Shown here: positions 1 to 6,109 of the stretch, one piece after another
How positions within the stretch are numbered: the first letter of the stretch is position 1
Layout of the letters: each line of letters opens with the position of its first letter
NCBI GenBank assembly: GCA_903921965.1
Contig: CAIXSE010000509.1
Span: forward strand, 1-9,473
Length of the DNA: 9,473 nucleotides
Source of the DNA: an uncultured Thermoleophilia bacterium
GTDB lineage: Bacteria > Actinomycetota > Thermoleophilia > UBA2241
Direction: 5' to 3'
Program-made: the position numbers and the translations under genes
Notes under the pieces: model-generated
The model's database searches: none
What the model saw: the letters and a program-made list of their open reading frames with translations, nothing else
What the model was told of the DNA's origin: nothing

Positions 1-4
1 GGCC

Positions 5-574
5 ATGGGGGACCGCCTCAACCTCAACCCCGCCCGCTGGGGCGTCCCGGCCCTCGCCGAGATCGGCGTCGCCATCGCGCTCGCGGCGGTGCTCGGGCAG
101 GTCCGCCTGTTCGTGATGCCGCAGGGCGGGTCGGTGAGTCTCGAGCTCCTGCCGGTCATCTTCATCGCCGTGCGCCGCGGGGTCATGCCGGCCGCGGTCG
201 CGGGGCTGCTCTACGGTCTCCTGCAGCTCGGCCTGCCCGGGGCGTTCGTCTACCACCCCGCCCAGGCGGCGCTGGACTACCCTCTCGCCTTCATGTCGCT
301 GTGCGTGGCGGGCTTCGTCGACGTGCGCGGGATCAAGACGCTCGCCCTCGCGGTGCTCGTCGCGCTGGCCGCGCGCTTCGGCTGCCACTTCCTCTCGGGC
401 CTGGTCTTCTTCGCCGCGTACGCGCCCGAGTGGGAGGCGCCGTGGCTGTACGCCGCCACGTACAACCTGCTGTACCTCGTGCCGGAGGGCATCCTCACGA
501 CCCTGCTCCTGTACCCGGCGCTGAAGGCGTACGACGCCGCGTACCCGGGTCGCACGCGGAGGAAGCCGGCGTGA
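5..574 (+). CDS. thiT: ThiT-family thiamine S-component of an ECF transporter
   Basis: This is a 189-residue, very hydrophobic protein with about six membrane segments. It should bind thiamine in the membrane and deliver it with a shared EcfA/EcfA'/EcfT module, which is not in this window. ThiT hallmarks are PQGGSVSL (residues 39-46), YHPAQAALDYPLAF (83-96), H128 followed by FLSG, and YNLLYLVPE (153-161). From memory of the Lactococcus lactis structure, D91-Y92, H128, Y153 and N154 fall at thiamine-contact positions. F136 sits where the lactococcal protein has a binding-site Trp, a conservative aromatic change. A23-x3-A27 in the first helix resembles the AxxxA motif that docks S-components on EcfT. 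The length is normal for the family. Only four bases precede the ATG, so no ribosome site can be judged and a start upstream of the window is possible. The gene overlaps the thiamine pyrophosphokinase gene by 4 bp, which supports the thiamine assignment. Confidence 0.9.
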   Translation: MGDRLNLNPARWGVPALAEIGVAIALAAVLGQVRLFVMPQGGSVSLELLPVIFIAVRRGVMPAAVAGLLYGLLQLGLPGAFVYHPAQAALDYPLAFMSLCVAGFVDVRGIKTLALAVLVALAARFGCHFLSGLVFFAAYAPEWEAPWLYAATYNLLYLVPEGILTTLLLYPALKAYDAAYPGRTRRKPA

Positions 575-1296
575 CCGACGGCGCGCCGGCAGCCGCCGGG
601 GCGGCGGCCCCCCCGAGTCTCGCCGTCGTGTTCCTGGCCGGCGTCTACGAAGAGCCGGCGTACCACCGGGGGTGGGCCGCCGCGGCCGACCTCGTCGTCG
701 CGGCGGACGGCGGCGCGCGGTTCCTGCTGGACGCCGGTATCCCCCCCGGCCTCGCCGTCGGCGACTTCGACTCCCTGTCGCCGGAGGGGGTGGCCGCGCT
801 GGAGGCCGCGGGCGTCGAGCTCGTGCGTCACCCGGTCCGCAAAGACCAGACCGACGGCGAGCTCGCCGTCGAAGAGGCGCGGCGCCGCGGCGCCGGCGAG
901 CTGGTGCTCGCCGGCGGGATCGGCGCCCTCGACCACACCCTCGGCCACCTGGCCGTGCTTCGCCGGCAGGAGGAGGACGGGGTGCCGACGCGTCTGGTCG
1001 CTCCCCGGCTCACCGTCCGGGTGGTGGCGGCCCCGGCCGAGGTCGTCCTCGACGCGCCACCCGGCGTCCGCGTCTCGCTCGTCCCGCTCGGGACCGACGC
1101 CGTGGTCACGCTGACCGGCCTCTCCTACCCGCTTGCGTGGGGCACGCTCCCCGCGGACGCCTGCCTGGGGCTGGGCAACAGCGTCGCCCGCCGGGGCGCC
1201 GCGATCGGCGTGCACGAGGGTTTCGTGACGGTGCTGGTCGAGACCGGGACGGAGACGTTCGGCCACTGCCGGCCGTGGCGCGCGGCGGCCGGATGA
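571..1296 (+). CDS. thiN: Thiamine pyrophosphokinase (thiamine diphosphokinase)
   Basis: The enzyme transfers pyrophosphate from ATP to thiamine, giving thiamine diphosphate in the cytoplasm. The protein has 241 residues if the GTG at 571 is the start. This start is chosen because GGAGGA lies 7 bases upstream (558-563) and the GTG overlaps the thiT stop (GTGA). The open frame extends further upstream but only inside thiT. Catalytic-domain motifs in order are AADGGA (44-49), GDFDS (64-68, nucleotide/Mg binding), KDQTD (91-95) and GGIGALDHTLGHL (115-127, equivalent to the usual GxxGxRxDH motif). The usual Arg before the DH appears to be Ala119 here. The C-terminal thiamine-binding beta region includes LSLVPLG-like VSLVPLG and the conserved GLSYPL and LGLGNS segments. 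Its position directly behind thiT makes an uptake-and-trap pair: imported thiamine is converted at once to the cofactor. Confidence 0.93.
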   Translation: MTDGAPAAAGAAAPPSLAVVFLAGVYEEPAYHRGWAAAADLVVAADGGARFLLDAGIPPGLAVGDFDSLSPEGVAALEAAGVELVRHPVRKDQTDGELAVEEARRRGAGELVLAGGIGALDHTLGHLAVLRRQEEDGVPTRLVAPRLTVRVVAAPAEVVLDAPPGVRVSLVPLGTDAVVTLTGLSYPLAWGTLPADACLGLGNSVARRGAAIGVHEGFVTVLVETGTETFGHCRPWRAAAG

Positions 1297-1691
1297 GGGG
1301 TCCGCACGCCTGGAGGCTCATCGCCGCGCTCTGGACGGCGGTCATCGTCGTGTTCGGGGTCGTCCCCACACACGAGGCGCTGGCGGCCACCGCGGGTGTC
1401 CGCGAGAATCTCGTGGCTTCGCTCGGGCACTACTTCGAGTACGCGTTCTTCGCCTTCGCTCTGGCGGTCGCGTTCGTGGGGTGGAAGGTGGAGGCGAGGG
1501 CGCTGGCGCTCTCCGCCGGCATCGCGGTCGCGCTGGGGTGGCTCATCGAGGTGGTGCAGCTGCCGCTGCCCTACCGCGACTTCCAGGTGAGCGACGGCCT
1601 CATCGATGTGGCCGGCGTCGTCACCGGCCTCGTCGTGTTCAGTGTCGTGGCTCCTTGGAGGGGGACGCGACGACCAGAGCGCCCTTCATGA
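1293..1691 (+). CDS. VanZ-like family membrane protein
   Basis: This is a 132-residue protein with about four hydrophobic segments (roughly residues 8-26, 41-63, 69-89 and 103-120). VanZ-like features are H46-x3-Y50 at the start of the second helix, E86-x2-Q89, R95 in the loop, then D101 and D105-x2-G108 before the last helix. Family members often have Asn where D105 stands. VanZ itself raises teicoplanin resistance in enterococci, but most family members have no known activity, so no specific function is assigned. The ATG overlaps the stop of the thiamine pyrophosphokinase gene (ATGA) and there is no good separate ribosome site, so translation is probably coupled. The 3' end overlaps the oppositely oriented FlgM-like gene by 53 bp. 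Its place as third gene of a thiamine operon is unexplained. Confidence 0.82.
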   Translation: MRGPHAWRLIAALWTAVIVVFGVVPTHEALAATAGVRENLVASLGHYFEYAFFAFALAVAFVGWKVEARALALSAGIAVALGWLIEVVQLPLPYRDFQVSDGLIDVAGVVTGLVVFSVVAPWRGTRRPERPS

Positions 1692-1830
1692 TGCTGTCGG
1701 CGATGTCGTCGACGCGGATCACGTAGGCGCGCTTGTCCACCAGTTCGCGCAGCGCCAGGACGCGGCGCTTGCGTGAGCCGGTCAGGTCCATGTCCGCGCG
1801 ACTCGGTCTGTCACCTCGTTCCACCGTCAT
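1639..1830 (-). CDS. Small FlgM-like (anti-sigma-28-like) protein
   Basis: This is a 63-residue basic protein. Residues 23-48 (RVLALRELVDKRAYVIRV then DDIADSIM) match the pattern of the FlgM C-terminal region, which in the family reads roughly V-x-x-(I/L)R-x-x-(I/V)-x-x-G-x-Y-x-V-x-x-x-x-IA-x-x-(I/L)(L/M). That part of FlgM wraps around the flagellar sigma factor FliA. The family's usual Gly before the x-Tyr is replaced (K-R-A-Y). The protein is shorter than a typical FlgM of about 90-100 residues and holds essentially only the sigma-binding half. Third codon positions are G/C-rich across the core, as expected of a real gene. GAGGAG directly abuts the ATG at 1830, an unfavourable spacing. The in-frame GTG at 1824-1822 lies 6 bases from that motif and may be the true start. 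No flagellar gene or fliA is in view, so the partner is unknown. The gene is divergent from moeA. Confidence 0.6.
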   Translation of the reverse strand: MTVERGDRPSRADMDLTGSRKRRVLALRELVDKRAYVIRVDDIADSIMKGALVVASPSKEPRH

Positions 1831-1882
1831 CTCCTCGGTCGAGGGGCCTGTCGCTGCATCAATCGGACCGATGTGCCGCGGG

Positions 1883-1911
1883 GTTTACTAAGATGCGTAA
1901 ACAGATATGAC
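1883..1911 (+). promoter_or_regulatory. Inverted repeat and possible moeA promoter
   Basis: This lies in the divergent region between the FlgM-like gene and moeA. A perfect inverted repeat, GTTTAC (1883-1888) and GTAAAC (1897-1902) with 8 bases between, sits in an AT-rich island in otherwise GC-rich DNA. TATGAC (1906-1911) is a fair -10 element, with the left arm 17 bases upstream in the -35 position. The repeat could therefore be an operator overlapping the promoter. It does not resemble the ModE-site sequence I know. The promoter call is weak and the repeat itself is certain. Confidence 0.35.
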
Positions 1912-1944
1912 TGCACAACATCCCCGCCACCATTGGAGTGAGTC

Positions 1945-3189
1945 GTGATCGGCATCCATGAAGCGCTCGACGCCATCCTCGCCGCGGTGAGTCCGCTGCC
2001 CGGCCGGGAGGTGCCGCTGCAGGACGCGCTCGGCCGTGCCGCCGCGGCAGACGTCGTCTCTCCCGAGCCCGTCCCCTCGTTCGACAACTCGGCGATGGAC
2101 GGCTACGCCGTTGCCGGCGCGGAGCTCGAGGCCGGACGCCGCCGGTTCACCGTCGTCGTCGACATCCCGGCCGGCCTCTGGTGGGACACCGGGCTCGAGG
2201 CCGGTCAGGCGGCCAAGATCATGACCGGCGCGCCGCTGCCGCCGGGCGCCGACACCGTCGTGCAGGTCGAGCACACGGCGCAGTCCGGCGACCAGCTCGA
2301 GGTGCACGAAGCGCCGCGGACCGGCGCCAACGTGCGCCGCGCCGCCGAGGACGTCGCCCCCGGCGACCTCGTCATCCCGCGCGGCACCCGGCTCGGCCCC
2401 GCCGAGATCGGGCTGCTGGCCTCCATCGGTGTGGAGCGCGTGTCCGTCGCGAAGCGGCCCCGCGTGGCGATCCTCGCCACCGGCAGCGAGCTCGTGCCGC
2501 TGGGCAGGCCGCTCGGCCCCGGGCAGATCCACAACTCGAACTCGTTCACCGCCGCCGGGCAGGTCACACTCGCCGGCGGCGACCCTGTCCTCCTGGGCAT
2601 CGCCCGCGACGACCTCGACGAGACGCGGCGCCTCATGGACGCCGCCCTGAAGAACGACGTGGTGATCACCTCCGGGGGCGTCTCCGTGGGTGAGTACGAC
2701 TTCGTCAAGCAGGTGCAGGACGAGCTCGGCGTCGAGCGCCGGTTCTGGGGTGTGGCCGTGAAGCCCGGCAAGCCCCTCGCGTTCGGGGTGCGCGACGAGA
2801 CGCTGGTCTTCGGCGTCCCCGGCAACCCGGTCGCCGCCATGGTGAGCTTCGAGATGTTCATCCGCCCGGCGCTCCTGGCGTTGCAGGGCCGGGCCGACCT
2901 GTTCCGTCCGTACGTGTTCGCGGCCGCCGAGGAGCCGGTCAAGGGCACCCGCGCCCGCACAGAGGTGCGGCGCTGCCGCCTCGTCCATCGCGATCGCGGC
3001 TGGGGGTTCACGACGACCGGCCCCCAGGGCTCGGCGATCCTGAGGTCGATGGCGCTCGCCGACAGCCTCGCCTTCATCCCGGCCGGGTACCCGGGCGGTG
3101 AGGCCGGCGGAGAGTTCCTCGTGACGATGCTCGAGGGGACCTCGAAGGAGCGGCCGCCGGTCCCGGGTGCGGCTCCGTCTGGCGCCTGA
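1945..3189 (+). CDS. moeA: Molybdopterin molybdotransferase MoeA
   Basis: MoeA inserts molybdate (or tungstate in some organisms) into adenylylated molybdopterin, the last common step in making molybdenum cofactor. The protein has 414 residues, close to the usual 400-410. Landmarks are SFDNSAMDGYAV (45-56, with D52 at the position of the functionally important Asp59 of E. coli), IMTGAPLPPGADTVVQVE (92-109, domain II/linker), the MoCF-type domain with ATGSELV, SGGVSVGEYDF (243-253, D252 at the position of E. coli D228), KPGKPLAFGV and GVPGNPVAAMVSFE (290-303), and a C-terminal domain IV ending in GSAILRSMALADSLAFIPAG. The start is GTG at 1945 with GGAG (1935-1938) 6 bases upstream. It stands alone: no moaA, mogA/moaB, modABC or molybdoenzyme gene is visible here. 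The two flanking genes are both on the opposite strand, so it is probably monocistronic. Confidence 0.96.
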   Translation: MIGIHEALDAILAAVSPLPGREVPLQDALGRAAAADVVSPEPVPSFDNSAMDGYAVAGAELEAGRRRFTVVVDIPAGLWWDTGLEAGQAAKIMTGAPLPPGADTVVQVEHTAQSGDQLEVHEAPRTGANVRRAAEDVAPGDLVIPRGTRLGPAEIGLLASIGVERVSVAKRPRVAILATGSELVPLGRPLGPGQIHNSNSFTAAGQVTLAGGDPVLLGIARDDLDETRRLMDAALKNDVVITSGGVSVGEYDFVKQVQDELGVERRFWGVAVKPGKPLAFGVRDETLVFGVPGNPVAAMVSFEMFIRPALLALQGRADLFRPYVFAAAEEPVKGTRARTEVRRCRLVHRDRGWGFTTTGPQGSAILRSMALADSLAFIPAGYPGGEAGGEFLVTMLEGTSKERPPVPGAAPSGA

Positions 3190-3214
3190 GGCCGGCCGGG
3201 CCGCGACTGCCGGT

Positions 3215-3249
3215 CCGGCGCCGGGGCCCCGTCAGGTGCCCGGCGCCGG
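3215..3249. terminator. Hairpin between convergent moeA and sortase genes
   Basis: A perfect 11-bp stem, CCGGCGCCGGG (3215-3225) with CCCGGCGCCGG (3239-3249), encloses a 13-base loop that contains the sortase stop codon. It starts 26 bases after the moeA stop. No U-tract follows on either strand, so it is a candidate bidirectional structure-only terminator rather than a classical intrinsic one. The right arm encodes the last residues of the sortase. Confidence 0.4.
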
Positions 3250-3984
3250 CGTCTTCTGCAGTGGCGTCGCGCGCTGCAGCACGCCCCACACCACGAGCCG
3301 GTGGCTCGCGCTGTACGGCGGCGTGCACGTCGTGAGGACCAGGTCGTACCCGCGGTCGTACAGCACGCCCACGTCGGTCGGCAGCACGACCGTCGTCTTG
3401 GCGACGGTGTACCTGAAGCGCGCGTAGGGGGTGTCTACGAAGACCTCGTCGCCCTTCTTGAGCCTGTCGAGCTTGTAGAAGGGCGCTCCGTAGGTCGTCC
3501 GGTGGCCGGCCACGGCGAAAGGGTCACCGACGCCGGGCAGGGGTGTGATGGCGTAGTGCACCGGCCCGTTGCGCAGCAGCTTGCGGTCGGCGTCGGGGTC
3601 GAGGCCTCCGCCGCCGCGTGAGCCCTGTTGCACGAGGCGGTCGAGCTTGATCGCGGGGATGCGCAGCCGTCCGACGGGGTCGCCGGCGTGCAGTCGCGAC
3701 CCATACAGCACACCGAGGCGCCGGATCACCTCACCCTTGGAGATGTGCTCGGCGCGTGACTCCTTCGTGGCGGCCACGGCGACCGGCGCGAAGGCCGCGG
3801 CAGTCTCCCGGTACGTGGAGTCGAGGCGCGTCTGCTGCACCTGCGCGTACCCCGCCGACCAGAAGGGGTAGGAGAGCACGAGGCCGCCGGCGATGAGCAG
3901 GACGTCCGCGATCCGGCGCAGCAGCCGGCGGCGCAGGTGGTGTCGCGGGCCGGGCGCCGCGGGGCTGTCGGCGGGGGCGTCCAT
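3232..3984 (-). CDS. Class E-type sortase (membrane transpeptidase)
   Basis: Sortases cleave a C-terminal sorting signal on a secreted protein and join it to the cell wall or to another protein. This one has 250 residues. A basic N-terminus (HHLRRRLLRR) leads into one membrane segment at about 25-45, and the catalytic beta-barrel lies outside from about 95. The catalytic triad is visible: H161 in VAGHRTTYG, C220 in LTTCTPPY and R229 in SHRLVVWG. The AGHRTTY-PF and L-T-T-C-x-P patterns are those of actinobacterial class E sortases, which prefer LAxTG-type signals. Met at 3984 is preferred because it directly precedes the short cytoplasmic tail. The open frame reaches 4044, but that extra part overlaps the upstream region of the methyltransferase gene. 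No good Shine-Dalgarno precedes 3984. No protein in this window carries a sorting signal, so the substrate is encoded elsewhere. The gene is convergent with moeA and divergent from the mttB-like gene. Confidence 0.9.
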   Translation of the reverse strand: MDAPADSPAAPGPRHHLRRRLLRRIADVLLIAGGLVLSYPFWSAGYAQVQQTRLDSTYRETAAAFAPVAVAATKESRAEHISKGEVIRRLGVLYGSRLHAGDPVGRLRIPAIKLDRLVQQGSRGGGGLDPDADRKLLRNGPVHYAITPLPGVGDPFAVAGHRTTYGAPFYKLDRLKKGDEVFVDTPYARFRYTVAKTTVVLPTDVGVLYDRGYDLVLTTCTPPYSASHRLVVWGVLQRATPLQKTPAPGT

Positions 3985-4097
3985 CGGTCCATGGTACCCG
4001 CGGGTCCCGGGGCCGACAAACGTGCTAGATTGGGCGCCGTTCACGCGCAGCGCACGCCGGTCTCGCCGCGCCCCGGCGGGCCGGAGGGGAGGACGAG

Positions 4098-5471
4098 ATG
4101 CACCAGCACACCGTGGGCAGCGCCGGCCGGCTCGGGATCCTCTCCGGCGCCGACCTCGAGCGCCTCGACGCAGCCGCCATGGACGTCCTCACCCGCGTGG
4201 GCGTCTCGGTGCCCTCGCCCGCCGCGCGTGAGGCGGTCGTCGCGCAGGGGGCCGAGGAGGACGGCGCCGTCCTCCGCTTCCCGCCGGCCCTCGTGCGCCG
4301 GCTCGTGGAGCACGCCCCCGAGCGGCTCATGCTCGGGGCCAGGGAGGGCGCTCCGCTCGTCACCGGCGGCCGTTCGCTGCTGACCACCGACGGCTGCTGC
4401 GTGGAGATCTACGACCTCGAGAGCGGCGAGAAGCGCGCGACCACCGCCGAGGACGTCGCCACCATCTCGCGCGTCGTCGACGCCATGCCCGAGGTCGACT
4501 TCTGCTGGCCGGCCGTCAGCGCCCAGGACCGGCCGTCCGAGGTCCGCGGCCTGCACGAGCTGTACCTGGCCATCGCGAATACCGGCAAGCACGTGCAGAC
4601 CGTGACGGTGGTCGAGCCCGACCTCGCCGAGGCGGCCGTGGCCATGGCCCTGCAGGTCGCCGGCTCGCCCGAGGCGCTGCGCGCCGCGCCGCCCGTGAGC
4701 GCCCTGCTCGGCACCGTCACGCCGCTCGGCAACGACGCCGGCACCCTCGAGGCCGGCCTCCGCTTCGCCGAGGCCGGCGTACCGGTCGGCTTCGTCACCA
4801 TGCCGATGGGCGGGTCGACGACGCCGGTCACGATGGCCGGCTCGCTCGTGGTCGGCATCGCCGAGGCGCTCGCCGCGGTCTGCGTCGTGCAGGCAGCCCA
4901 TCCCGGCGCGCCGGTGTTCATCTGCTTCATCCCCAGCGTGATGGACCTGAAGACCGGGGACTTCACCGGCGGCGCCCCCGAAGACACCGTCATGGGCGCA
5001 GCCGTGGCCGACGTCGGCAGCTACTACGGCCTCCCGACGCAGTGCGGCATCAACTCGTCGGGCGCCAAAGAGCCGGGCTGGCAGTCGGCGCTCGACGACA
5101 CGACGACGACGTTCCTCTCGCTCGCCGCCGGCGTCGACATGCTCACCGGCGTCGGCATGGTCTCCGGCGGCCGCATCTTCAGCTTCGAAGAGATGGCGCT
5201 CGCGGCGGAGATCGCCTCCCAGGCGCGCATGGTCGCCGCCGGCATCGACCTCTCGGATCTGGGCGGCGAGGGCGCCACCGCCACCCCGTCCCCGGCCGTG
5301 GCGCCCTCGCTGGTCGAGGACCTCCCGCACCGGTACTGGGCCGCGGGCGGCCGGCAGACGGCGTTCGACCGCGCCCACGAGCGCGTCGCGCGGATCGTCG
5401 CGGGCCACCGTCCTCCGCCGCTCGACGCGGAGGTCGACGCCCGGCTGCGTCGTCTCGCGCGCATCGACTGA
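4098..5471 (+). CDS. MttB-superfamily (non-pyrrolysine) corrinoid methyltransferase
   Basis: MttB-type proteins are TIM-barrel enzymes that move a methyl group from a quaternary or tertiary amine to the cobalt of a cognate corrinoid protein. Archaeal MttB demethylates trimethylamine using pyrrolysine at an in-frame amber codon. This 457-residue frame has no amber codon, so it belongs with homologues such as MtgB, which demethylates glycine betaine. The actual substrate cannot be told. Family-like segments are VGVSVPSPAAREAV (35-48), TTDGCCVEIYDLESGEKRAT (96-115), the LLGTVTPLG and MPMGGSTTPVT strands, YGLPTQCGINSSGAKEPGWQ (310-329, close to where pyrrolysine sits in MttB) and a C-terminal helix FDRAHERVARIVAGH typical of the family. 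Strong GGAGG (4088-4092) stands 5 bases before the ATG. A -10-like TAGATT at 4026-4031 has no matching -35. No corrinoid protein, activase or second methyltransferase is adjacent, which is unusual for this family. Confidence 0.85.
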   Translation: MHQHTVGSAGRLGILSGADLERLDAAAMDVLTRVGVSVPSPAAREAVVAQGAEEDGAVLRFPPALVRRLVEHAPERLMLGAREGAPLVTGGRSLLTTDGCCVEIYDLESGEKRATTAEDVATISRVVDAMPEVDFCWPAVSAQDRPSEVRGLHELYLAIANTGKHVQTVTVVEPDLAEAAVAMALQVAGSPEALRAAPPVSALLGTVTPLGNDAGTLEAGLRFAEAGVPVGFVTMPMGGSTTPVTMAGSLVVGIAEALAAVCVVQAAHPGAPVFICFIPSVMDLKTGDFTGGAPEDTVMGAAVADVGSYYGLPTQCGINSSGAKEPGWQSALDDTTTTFLSLAAGVDMLTGVGMVSGGRIFSFEEMALAAEIASQARMVAAGIDLSDLGGEGATATPSPAVAPSLVEDLPHRYWAAGGRQTAFDRAHERVARIVAGHRPPPLDAEVDARLRRLARID

Positions 5472-5534
5472 CCGGCCCGGGACGGCCGGCGCCGCCTCGC
5501 GGCCGCATCGCTCGATGACCCCGGCGACCCGTAC

Positions 5535-5575
5535 GACGTGAGGCCCCGGCGGCTGTGCCGCCGGGGCCTCACGTC
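5535..5575. terminator. Perfect 19-bp hairpin after the mttB-like gene
   Basis: Arms 5535-5553 and 5557-5575 pair perfectly over 19 bp around a TGT loop. The hairpin lies 63 bases after the methyltransferase stop and 53 bases from the 3' end of the oppositely oriented small membrane protein gene. The location between convergent genes and its high stability make a bidirectional terminator likely, although no U-tract follows. The rest of 5472-5628 shows no gene. Confidence 0.6.
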
Positions 5576-5588
5576 CGCCTCACGTCCG
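5567..5588. repeat. 11-bp tandem duplication
   Basis: CCTCACGTCCG occurs twice in direct tandem at 5567-5577 and 5578-5588, with CC following both copies. The first copy is built from the right arm of the hairpin, so this looks like a slippage duplication of the stem's end. It has no evident function. Confidence 0.8.
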
Positions 5589-5628
5589 CCGCGCCGGCCC
5601 GTCGGTCACGTGGCTCCCGGCTCCCGGC

Positions 5629-6030
5629 TCAGGGCTCGCCGGGGAAGTGGTTGAACGGGTGCGGGTCGTTGGGCGCGACCTCGATCGCCAGCCCGCCGGC
5701 CGGGATCGCGCCGGCCGCGGCGCCGTCCAGCGTGGCGCCGATCACGTGGTTGCGCGGGTAGGCGAACTGCTCCTCCTGCGCGACCCGGGTGCTGAGCTCG
5801 GTGGCGAGCTGCCGGCGCAGAGCCGGGCTCTCGGGCACCGGCACGGCGGCCGCGTCCGCGCTGATCGCGGCCGGGATCGCCTCGGGCGCCGGCATCGGCG
5901 TCGACTGCGTCCCCGGCTGGTTGACGAGGACCAGCACGCCGGCCGCGACGGCGACGGCGACCGCGACGGCGACGACCGTCATCCACGGTACGTGGATGTG
6001 GTGGTGTCGGTGGGTGGCTGCGTAGCTCAT
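5629..6030 (-). CDS. Small membrane-anchored protein of unknown function, His-rich N-terminus
   Basis: I do not recognise this 133-residue protein. The cytoplasmic start is His-rich (THRHHHIH, residues 6-13). It is followed by one membrane segment at about 17-36 made of alternating Val and Ala, then a Pro/Ala-rich linker (about 37-66). A charged stretch follows (LRRQLATELSTRVAQEEQFA, about 71-90), and the C-terminal part is rich in Gly, Ala and Pro and ends NDPHPFNHFPGEP. The absence of a cysteine near the membrane segment argues against a lipoprotein, so it is probably an N-terminally anchored extracytoplasmic protein. The start at 6030 is well supported by AGGAGG (plus-strand complement 6036-6041) 5 bases upstream. 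The open frame extends further to 6138 without a ribosome site. It has no sorting signal for the neighbouring sortase. The gene is divergent from the ABC importer operon across about 350 bases and convergent with the mttB-like gene. Confidence 0.75.
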   Translation of the reverse strand: MSYAATHRHHHIHVPWMTVVAVAVAVAVAAGVLVLVNQPGTQSTPMPAPEAIPAAISADAAAVPVPESPALRRQLATELSTRVAQEEQFAYPRNHVIGATLDGAAAGAIPAGGLAIEVAPNDPHPFNHFPGEP

Positions 6031-6109
6031 GACGTCCTCCTCGCTCCGAGGTGCCCTCTTCTCTCCCTGCTTGCGGTCCGAACGTACGCCCGGCGGGTCC
6101 GGCGCATCC

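Noticed and set aside
1888..2988. Long minus-strand frame opposite moeA
   Set aside because: It has His/Gly/Asp/Arg-rich shadow composition, and moeA on the plus strand has every family motif.
4026..4031. TAGATT as a promoter -10 for the mttB-like gene
   Set aside because: There is no acceptable -35 at 16-18 bases upstream. It is too weak to list as a feature.
3985..4044. Upstream extension of the sortase to 4044
   Set aside because: The added 20 residues have no family character and run into the region upstream of the mttB-like gene. Met at 3984 gives the normal short cytoplasmic tail.
4041..5408. Long minus-strand frame opposite the mttB-like gene
   Set aside because: It is a shadow of GC-rich codons: low-complexity Arg/Gly/Asp/Ala composition, no recognisable family, and the plus strand holds a clear MttB protein with a ribosome site.
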